Below are positions 8,064 through 13,778 of a DNA stretch of 15,524 nucleotides, piece after piece (the first letter of the stretch is position 1; each line of letters opens with the position of its first letter). The notes under the pieces are model-generated. The model had not been told where the DNA came from, did no database searches, and worked only from the letters and a program-made list of their open reading frames with translations. Source of the DNA: Archangiaceae bacterium (lineage in GTDB: Bacteria; Myxococcota; Myxococcia; Myxococcales; Myxococcaceae); assembly GCA_023248915.1 (NCBI GenBank), contig JAHFDQ010000069.1, positions 1 to 15,524 on the forward strand. The letters run 5' to 3'. The position numbers were made by a program, and so were the translations under genes.

Positions 8064-9059
8064 ATGGCCCGCTCGCCCTCGCTCGCTGCCGCGCTTCTCC
8101 TGTTGGCTCTGGCCGCGCACGCCCAGACGCCCGCCGAGAGCCCGACGCCCGTTGCCGAAGACGCCGGGGTGCCGGCCGGTCCGGTCGCCGATGCCGGCTC
8201 GTACTCGGTGCACGCCGGCCCCTCGGCTTTAGATGCCGGCCCGCCGCCGTGGACCTACCCGTACGCCTTTCCGACCGAGAAGGCCGCCGCCGTCCGGCGC
8301 GACAACGTCGAAACCGAGACACGAGTCCTGGTGGACGCGGCGGGCGCGGGCGCGACCCAGGCGTCCTTGGCTTTGGTGACGGCCACCGCGGCCATCGAGA
8401 TCTGGCCGCACCGGCACCCGGCCGGCGCCGAAGTGGCCTACCTGCTCGAGGGCGCGGCGCGGGTGCGCGGCCTCGGGCACGCCTGGGTGGACCTGGCGCC
8501 CGGCGACGCCGTCTACCTGCCCGCCGGAGTCGCCCACGGGTGGTGGTGGGCGGGCAGCAAGAAGAGGCCGATGAAGCTGCTCTTCCTCTACGCGCCCCCG
8601 GGGCCCGAGCGCGCCTTGACCTCGACCGCGGCGAACGACGTCGCGGTACCCGTGCCCGCGGCCGAGCTGAAGAAGCCGGGCCCGCATTCGCCACTTCCGC
8701 TGGTGATGGCCGCTTCGGCCGCCAGCACCTTCCCGATCGCTGGCGGCAAGGCCACCGTGCGCATTCTCTTCGACGCGGCGAGCGCTCACGACGGCAGCGC
8801 TTACGTGGGCCTGTTGCGCGCCCAGCCGGGCACTTCGGTCGCCGCCCACGCACACGAGAACGAGGCCGAGGTGCTCTACGTCGTGTCGGGCAGGGGGACG
8901 ATGACGCTCGACGGCGTGCCCGCCGCGGTCGAGCCCGGGCTGGCCCTGCACCTGCCGCCGGGCCACCGGCACACGCTGGACGTACAGCAAGCGCTCGAGG
9001 CGGTGCAGTTCTACGCCCCGAGCGGGCCCGAGCAACGCTTCAAGGGTCCGAAGAAGTAG
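8064..9059 (+). CDS. Exported bicupin (double cupin-domain) protein
   Basis: The 331-residue product begins with a signal peptide (charged start, Leu/Ala-rich core, likely cleavage after AHA at residue 20). A low-complexity linker with repeated 'DAG' follows. Two cupin barrels are visible. The first has H116-x-H118-x4-E123 and His158 in a PAGVAH context. The second has H262-x-H264-x4-E269 and His303 in PPGHRH. Each barrel therefore keeps the usual 3-His/1-Glu metal ligands, so both could bind a metal such as Mn, Fe or Zn. Cupins range from dioxygenases and isomerases to storage or sensor proteins, and nothing here picks a reaction. An exported bicupin next to an envelope kinase suggests a periplasmic or secreted role. 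ATG 8064 starts 36 bp after the kinase stop without a clear ribosome site. Confidence 0.85.
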   Translation: MARSPSLAAALLLLALAAHAQTPAESPTPVAEDAGVPAGPVADAGSYSVHAGPSALDAGPPPWTYPYAFPTEKAAAVRRDNVETETRVLVDAAGAGATQASLALVTATAAIEIWPHRHPAGAEVAYLLEGAARVRGLGHAWVDLAPGDAVYLPAGVAHGWWWAGSKKRPMKLLFLYAPPGPERALTSTAANDVAVPVPAAELKKPGPHSPLPLVMAASAASTFPIAGGKATVRILFDAASAHDGSAYVGLLRAQPGTSVAAHAHENEAEVLYVVSGRGTMTLDGVPAAVEPGLALHLPPGHRHTLDVQQALEAVQFYAPSGPEQRFKGPKK

Positions 9060-9077
9060 CAGGCGAGGGAGCAGGCA

Positions 9078-9099
9078 AGTTTCGACCGGCGCCGAAACT
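9078..9099 (+). other. Inverted repeat between the bicupin and tail-anchored protein genes
   Basis: AGTTTCG (9078-9084) and CGAAACT (9093-9099) form a perfect 7-bp stem with an 8-base loop. It sits 18 bases after the bicupin stop and 32 bases before the next start. No T run follows directly, so it could be a weak terminator, an mRNA structure or an operator dyad. Confidence 0.4.
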
Positions 9100-9116
9100 G
9101 GGGTTAATGTTCGCGC

Positions 9117-9124
9117 GAAGGGGG
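9117..9124 (+). promoter_or_regulatory. Ribosome binding site deciding a GTG start
   Basis: GAAGGGGG ends seven bases before GTG 9132. It supports this start over the in-frame ATG 21 bases further on. Confidence 0.6.
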
Positions 9125-9131
9125 TAGCACC

Positions 9132-9659
9132 GTGACCGAAGCGAAGCACACGATGTTCGCGCAGAAGGCGATCGGCCTGGCCGAGATGTTCCAGTCCCTG
9201 TTCGGCGTGAAGCCCGTCGGCGCCACCGTCAAGTACCGGGCCGAGCTGGCGTCCCCGGACGGGCCGTCGACCGGCGGCGGCAAGCAGGCGCTGCAAGCGG
9301 TGAAGCTGACGCCCATCGAGGCGGGGACGACGCTCGTCGTCGGCCACGCCAACCAGGTGGACGGCACGGCCGAGCTTCGGACCTACGAGTATCTGACCCG
9401 CATGCAGCAGCAGCGGTTCAAGGGCGCCGAGCTGCCCCTCGACCGCCCCTCGTACGACGAGTTCCTCACCCAGTTGAAGAACTTCTTCGCCAACAACCGC
9501 ATGCGGGTCAACGTGGTGGCCTCACCTCCGGCGCCGGCGGTCGAGGTGCCGGCGGCCCTGGCTCCCAAGGCAAGCGCGAACACGACGCTCTTGTACGTGG
9601 CCATCGGAGTTGGCGTAGCGGTGCTCGCGGCGCTGATGGTGCTCATCCTGCGAAGCTAG
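9132..9659 (+). CDS. Unknown small protein with a C-terminal membrane anchor
   Basis: I do not recognise this 175-residue family. Residues 1-130 look soluble and mixed in charge, with an aromatic, amphipathic start (AEMFQSLFG) and a helical region around YDEFLTQLKNFFANN. An Ala/Pro-rich linker (about 131-149) leads to one hydrophobic segment (about 152-173) ending in Arg-Ser at the C-terminus. There is no signal peptide, so it is probably tail-anchored with its main domain in the cytoplasm. The GTG start is backed by a GAAGGGGG site. It follows the bicupin gene by 72 bp and may share its transcript. Its TAG stop overlaps the stop of the converging barrel gene within CTAG. Codon use and GC match the neighbours, so it looks like a true gene. 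Confidence 0.8.
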   Translation: MTEAKHTMFAQKAIGLAEMFQSLFGVKPVGATVKYRAELASPDGPSTGGGKQALQAVKLTPIEAGTTLVVGHANQVDGTAELRTYEYLTRMQQQRFKGAELPLDRPSYDEFLTQLKNFFANNRMRVNVVASPPAPAVEVPAALAPKASANTTLLYVAIGVGVAVLAALMVLILRS

Positions 9660-11122
9660 AAGAGGTCGACCTCGAACCCGGCCAGCACCTGGTCGTTGCG
9701 GCCGAAGTACCCGAACGGGCTGAACGCCGGCCCTTCGTACAGCTCGGCGGCGACCCAGACGCGCGCCCGCGAAAGCCCCAGGTACTCGACCTTCGGCGCC
9801 AGCGCGAAGGACCGCTGAATGGGCTCGAACGCCGCCCGGAGCGTCAGTTCGAGGCGATCGCCCCACAGCTTGGCGCCGCCCGCGGCGACGAACAGGTGCA
9901 GCCAGGCGGTGCGGCCAACCCCCTGCGCGGTGGAAGGCTCGAACAAGAAGAGCAGTTGGTCGGCCGCGACGCCGGGCACCGCCATACCCAGGTAGCTGAG
10001 CGAGTAGACGTAGGGCGAGTCCTCGGCCTGGCTGACGCCCACCACCCAGGTGACCGCCGGCTTTTCCACCGGCGCGAAGGCGGCGTCGACGAACGTCTGC
10101 GCGGGCGCGTAGGAAACGTCGAAGTCGAGCTCTGACGGCCCCGCCAGCACCGACGCCTCGACCGAGAACAGGTGGCGGCGCGCGTAGGTGCCGGTGAACA
10201 GCGCTTCGCCGGCGGCGGCCCGGTTCTGGAGCGACAGGGCCGTCGCCGACTTCACGTCCTGGCCCCGCGCGCTGGCGAGCAGCGCGGACGCCAGCTCGGG
10301 GTCGAGGCGCACCTCGGGCAGCTTCTCGGTGGCCCACACCCAGGAAGCGCCGACCTTCGCCCTGCCGGCGGGGGCCAAAAGGCGCACGCCCAGGTCGCCA
10401 GCCGCGCCAAAGCTGGCGGGCCGCGCGGTCTCGAGCAGGCGCGCCTGCACCCCCTCTTCCACCGACCGGTCGAGGCGGCGCGGCAGCGCCACCTCGGCCC
10501 CCGGCTGGAGCAGCGCCTCGTCCTGGCCGAAGACGTCGTACCGGTCGGGGGTGAAGAACGGAAAGTAGGCGACGGTGAAGGTGGCCTTCCCCACGTCGCC
10601 GAGGGCGCGAATCGCGAAGGCCGGCAGCTTCGCGTCCTCCGGGTCGCCCGAGAGCAGGCCCTCGCGCAGATCGCGCGGGTTCAGCGCATCGGCCGGGGCG
10701 AAGGCGGCGTTCGCCCCGAAGGCGACCACCTGGTTGCCGACGCGCAGGTCCACCCTTCGCGTGTACAGGTCGACGAAGGCCTCGCCCAGCGAGGGCTCGA
10801 ATTCGGCGCGGGCCCGGGCGAAGTCGCGCTGGGCCGCGCCGTGCCACCGCAGCCGCCCTTCGACGACGGCCCGCACCGCGTCCGACAGCTTCACGTCCAC
10901 CCCCAGGTTGACGCGCACCCTCGCCTGGGTGACGTCTTCGGCGTCAGAGTCTGCCGGCGCCGAGTCGAAGCGTGTGTCCACCCCGCCCTGCGCCCTCAGC
11001 TTGCCGTACACCTTGGCGACGGGGGCGGACGCGGGCGCCTCGAACGCGTCTAGGCCCGCCCCTGGCGCCTCTGCCCCGGCGACCGCCGGCAGCAGCCAGG
11101 CGGCGACCGCGGCGGACCTCAT
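9656..11122 (-). CDS. Outer-membrane beta-barrel protein, DUF1302-like
   Basis: The 488-residue product has a signal peptide (cleavage probably after about residue 17). Alternating polar/hydrophobic beta strands fill the rest, and it ends in a terminal Phe (EVDLF), the usual recognition signal for barrel assembly. The stretch running from DLYTRRVDLRVGNQVVAFG to DALNPRDLREG resembles the conserved N-terminal part of DUF1302-type outer-membrane proteins. Such barrels are often encoded with a LolA-like protein and an MMPL/RND-type exporter, and are thought to export or carry hydrophobic material. Its ATG overlaps the stop of the LolA-like gene (ATGA), implying coupled translation. GGAG five bases before the ATG may serve as the ribosome site. 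The family label is by motif only; a generic porin is the alternative. Confidence 0.78.
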   Translation of the reverse strand: MRSAAVAAWLLPAVAGAEAPGAGLDAFEAPASAPVAKVYGKLRAQGGVDTRFDSAPADSDAEDVTQARVRVNLGVDVKLSDAVRAVVEGRLRWHGAAQRDFARARAEFEPSLGEAFVDLYTRRVDLRVGNQVVAFGANAAFAPADALNPRDLREGLLSGDPEDAKLPAFAIRALGDVGKATFTVAYFPFFTPDRYDVFGQDEALLQPGAEVALPRRLDRSVEEGVQARLLETARPASFGAAGDLGVRLLAPAGRAKVGASWVWATEKLPEVRLDPELASALLASARGQDVKSATALSLQNRAAAGEALFTGTYARRHLFSVEASVLAGPSELDFDVSYAPAQTFVDAAFAPVEKPAVTWVVGVSQAEDSPYVYSLSYLGMAVPGVAADQLLFLFEPSTAQGVGRTAWLHLFVAAGGAKLWGDRLELTLRAAFEPIQRSFALAPKVEYLGLSRARVWVAAELYEGPAFSPFGYFGRNDQVLAGFEVDLF

Positions 11123-11901
11123 CCGCGCTCCAGCGCCCGCTCGGTGAACGCCTCGTCGCCGAGCGCCGAGTCTTCCAGCTTCAACAGCGCCATCGACGTC
11201 TTCGACCCGGTCTGCAGGTTCTCCATCGTCGATTCCGCGGCCACCGTCCTACCCTTCCACTGCTTCAGCTTAAGGGTGCGGTACAGCTTCAGCGGCTTGC
11301 CGTCCTTGTCCTGGTACTCGACCTTGAGCGGCACGTAGGTTTCCCGGTCCACGAAGACGGTGACCAAGCCGTAGGGCGAGTCAGCCCCTTCGCCCGCGAT
11401 GACGATGGCGGCGCGGCCGTCGACCGTCCTGTCTTCCAGGCGCTTCAGGTCCGAGTCCTTGGTGCCGGTGCCGCCGATGTCGGAGTAGCTGAAGTCGGTG
11501 TCCATGAACGCCTTGCCCCGGTCGCTCTTGGCCACCTTGCGCACCCTGCGCAGCTTCGGCAGGTACAGGGAAATCTCGTCCGCCTCGCCGTCGGCCTCGA
11601 CGGTCAGCACCGCGACCCCGGCCACTCCCGGCGGCTGCGAGAACCGGGACAGCGCCCGCGTCTTGCCGGCCACCTTGCGCGACGAGGCGGTCAGCACCTG
11701 TTCCTTCGACCGGCCGTCGCGGGTGGTGGTGACCAGCTTCAGCTCGGCGGTCAGGTCGAGCAGGTTGAGCGCGCCGCGGTCACGGCTCTTTCGCGAGATC
11801 TCCGCCGCCGACTCGTCGGCGAAGGCCGCGCTCGAGAGCATCGCCGCCGCGCAACAAACCGCCCAGGTGCCCGCCGAAGCCGTCATGCCATTGCCCCTCA
11901 T
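11119..11901 (-). CDS. LolA-like outer-membrane lipoprotein-sorting protein
   Basis: The 260-residue product is a periplasmic protein of the LolA-like family (Pfam LolA_like type). It shows LYLPKLRRVRKV, a 'DR.KAFMDTDFSYSDI' segment and a C-terminal beta-rich half with FVDRETYVPLKVEYQDKDGK. The fold is a half-barrel that holds lipid or acyl chains. Members of this branch usually work with an MMPL/RND-type exporter rather than the LolCDE system. A signal peptide precedes the mature protein (cleavage probably after AFA). Two starts are possible. ATG 11901 supplies an Arg in the signal n-region. ATG 11886 has AGGGG seven bases upstream but leaves no positive charge. I keep 11901. The gene begins 20 bp after the second rhomboid's stop and overlaps the barrel gene by 4 bp, so the three are likely one operon. 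Confidence 0.85.
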   Translation of the reverse strand: MRGNGMTASAGTWAVCCAAAMLSSAAFADESAAEISRKSRDRGALNLLDLTAELKLVTTTRDGRSKEQVLTASSRKVAGKTRALSRFSQPPGVAGVAVLTVEADGEADEISLYLPKLRRVRKVAKSDRGKAFMDTDFSYSDIGGTGTKDSDLKRLEDRTVDGRAAIVIAGEGADSPYGLVTVFVDRETYVPLKVEYQDKDGKPLKLYRTLKLKQWKGRTVAAESTMENLQTGSKTSMALLKLEDSALGDEAFTERALERG

Positions 11902-11921
11902 CGTGCCGCGCGCGAATCTAC

Positions 11922-13679
11922 CTAAGGAGTCCGCACCGCGGCCCGAAGTTTCGCCTCGACCTGCTTCAGCCGGTCGTCATTCGGGGCCTGGGCCCGGGCT
12001 TCCCCGAGCCGGGCCAGGGCGCGGTCGAGGTTGCCGCGCTCGAGCTCGCAGCGGGCGTCCACCTCGAGCGCCGCCGCGCTCCTCGGCGCATAGAGCACCG
12101 CCGCCTGCGCCGCCGTGCAGGCCTCTTCAATCTGGCCGGCCTGCAAGAGCGACAGCGCCAGCTGCGTGCGCAGCTCGGCATTTGACGGCTGGGCCCTGAC
12201 CGCCCCTCCCAGGGCCTCGGCCGCCTCGACCGGTTCGCCCTGGCGCCGCAGCGTCTCGCCGAGCAGCCCCAGCGCCCACTGCGAATTCGGAAACAACAGC
12301 GCCCGCGCCCGCGCCTCGCGCAGCGCCCGGGGTTCCTCGAAGCGCATGCCCGCCACCATCTGCTCGACCACGTGGGCGTAGCGGGGGAACGCCGCCGGGT
12401 AGCTGAACACCAACTGGTAGACCAGCTCTCCCCGGGGCACGAAATAGGCTACCAGGTGGGTGGTGCCGAAGGGCTCTTCGAAGTCGGCGCGCACCAAGAG
12501 CGCGTCGCGCTCGGCCACCTTGGCCGGCACGGGCTTCGCGGCGGTGACCTTCAGCACCTCGGGCCCCAGCACGTCGGGCTTCAGCGATTCGTCGACGAAG
12601 CGCCGCGCCAGCTCGGCCGGGTCGGCCGCTTCGCCGGTCTGCACCGCTTCGGCCGCGAAGGTGGCCCGCCCCAGCCCGGGCAGCCCGTTGTAGTAGGCGA
12701 GCTGGCCCAGCCGGTTGGCTCCCCTGCGCCAGTCGCGCGGCACCGGCACCGAGATGCCGAAGCCGTCGTCGCGTTCGACCCTGAGCGTCGGAAGCTGGTC
12801 GGCGAACATCGCCTGCCCGAAGAGCACGACGAAGACGAGCGCCAGGGACGGCAGGGCCCTCACCGCCGGCGTCCACCAGGCGTGCTCGACGTCGGCAAGC
12901 AGGCGGGGCCGCACGAACAGCGCGGTGACCAACCCGGCCCCCAGCCCGCCCAGGTGGGCCCAGTTGTCCACCCCCGCCGAGGTCAGCCCAATCAAGAGCA
13001 GGGCAATCACCGTGGGAATGGCCGCCTCGCCCATGACGCGGCGGTACCGCGACGGCAGTATCGAACGGTACTTCAGGCCGAACACCACCAGCCCGCCCAG
13101 GCAGCCGTACACCATGCCCGAGGCGCCCAGGCTGACTGCGTCGGAAAGGAAGAGCGACACCGTCATGGTGGCCACCCCCGACACGATGAGCAGCCACACG
13201 TAGTCGAGCGATCGGTAGGTGTTCTCGAGCGCGCCCCCCACGTTGAACAGCACGAACATGTTCAACCCGATGTGCAGCGCGTCTCGGTGCAGGAAGTTGG
13301 CCGTGAAGATGCGCCAGAACTCGCCGAGGTCGGTCACCAGCGGCCCCACCTTGCCGCCGAACCGAACCATGGCGTCGATGTCCATCGGTCCGTCCCGAAT
13401 CGACAGGGCGTAGATGGCGACGTTCACCGCGATGAGCGCCGAGGTGATCCACGGAAACCGCAGCACTGAGAAGGTCCGGGCGAAGTGCGCGCGCCTCGGC
13501 TCGTGCAGCGCCTTCCAGAGCTCGAGCTCGCAGGCCGGGACGAAGCGCTCACCGGTCACCGCCGGGAAACGGACCAGGCACCCGGGCGCTACCTCGCCCC
13601 GCCGAGCGCGCAGCTCGAATTCCCCCAGGTCGAGGTGCTCGTCGCCCGTCTCGGTCCGCAGTGTGAGTGGCTGACCCAC
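11922..13679 (-). CDS. Rhomboid protease with GYF-like N-terminus, PsbP/DUF1795-like domain and TPR tail
   Basis: This 585-residue protein starts at GTG 13679; the frame has no ATG between it and the upstream stop. Residues 5-58 resemble a GYF_2-type domain ('ELRARRGEVAPGCLVRF' then 'FVPACELELW'). The rhomboid core (about 74-258) has HIGLN at 136-140, GASG with nucleophile Ser187, and NWAHLGG with catalytic His242, so the dyad is intact. A seventh helix (about 276-293) leads to a soluble region (about 299-449). It opens with GFGISVPVPRDW and closes with VYQLVFSYPAAF, a pattern like PsbP/DUF1795 domains. Three TPR-like repeats (about 465-575) end it. The role is intramembrane cleavage of an unknown substrate, with the soluble parts perhaps selecting it. 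It heads the likely operon with the LolA-like and barrel genes and is divergent from the FHA gene. The GYF-like and PsbP-like labels are less certain than the rhomboid call. Confidence 0.92.
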   Translation of the reverse strand: MGQPLTLRTETGDEHLDLGEFELRARRGEVAPGCLVRFPAVTGERFVPACELELWKALHEPRRAHFARTFSVLRFPWITSALIAVNVAIYALSIRDGPMDIDAMVRFGGKVGPLVTDLGEFWRIFTANFLHRDALHIGLNMFVLFNVGGALENTYRSLDYVWLLIVSGVATMTVSLFLSDAVSLGASGMVYGCLGGLVVFGLKYRSILPSRYRRVMGEAAIPTVIALLLIGLTSAGVDNWAHLGGLGAGLVTALFVRPRLLADVEHAWWTPAVRALPSLALVFVVLFGQAMFADQLPTLRVERDDGFGISVPVPRDWRRGANRLGQLAYYNGLPGLGRATFAAEAVQTGEAADPAELARRFVDESLKPDVLGPEVLKVTAAKPVPAKVAERDALLVRADFEEPFGTTHLVAYFVPRGELVYQLVFSYPAAFPRYAHVVEQMVAGMRFEEPRALREARARALLFPNSQWALGLLGETLRRQGEPVEAAEALGGAVRAQPSNAELRTQLALSLLQAGQIEEACTAAQAAVLYAPRSAAALEVDARCELERGNLDRALARLGEARAQAPNDDRLKQVEAKLRAAVRTP

Positions 13680-13715
13680 CGGGTCTGAATACCACGCAAG
13701 AAAACGGCATTCGAA

Positions 13716-13738
13716 ATCCCCTGTCGTTCAGAGGGGAT
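13716..13738. promoter_or_regulatory. Inverted repeat in the divergent promoter region
   Basis: ATCCCCT (13716-13722) and AGGGGAT (13732-13738) form a perfect 7-bp dyad with a 9-base spacer. It sits in the 99-bp gap between the second rhomboid (start 13679, leftward) and the FHA gene (start 13779, rightward). Its position, 37 and 41 bases from the two starts, fits an operator serving one or both promoters. No known regulator site was recognised. Confidence 0.4.
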
Positions 13739-13741
13739 GGG

Positions 13742-13769
13742 TTGTCCCAGGCGAGCAGTGGGTATAGAT
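13742..13769 (+). promoter_or_regulatory. Possible promoter of the FHA gene, maybe leaderless
   Basis: TATAGAT at 13763-13769 resembles a -10 box. TTGTCC at 13742-13747 could be the -35, with a short 15-base spacer. A start of transcription about seven bases later would fall nearly on GTG 13779, and no ribosome site precedes that codon, so translation could be leaderless. Confidence 0.3.
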
Positions 13770-13778
13770 TTCGCCTGC

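Noticed and set aside
7105..9347. Antisense frames of 582 and 372 codons over the kinase tail and bicupin gene
   Set aside because: Arg/Pro- or Gly/Arg-rich, no domains, and opposite genes with intact metal-site and TPR motifs.
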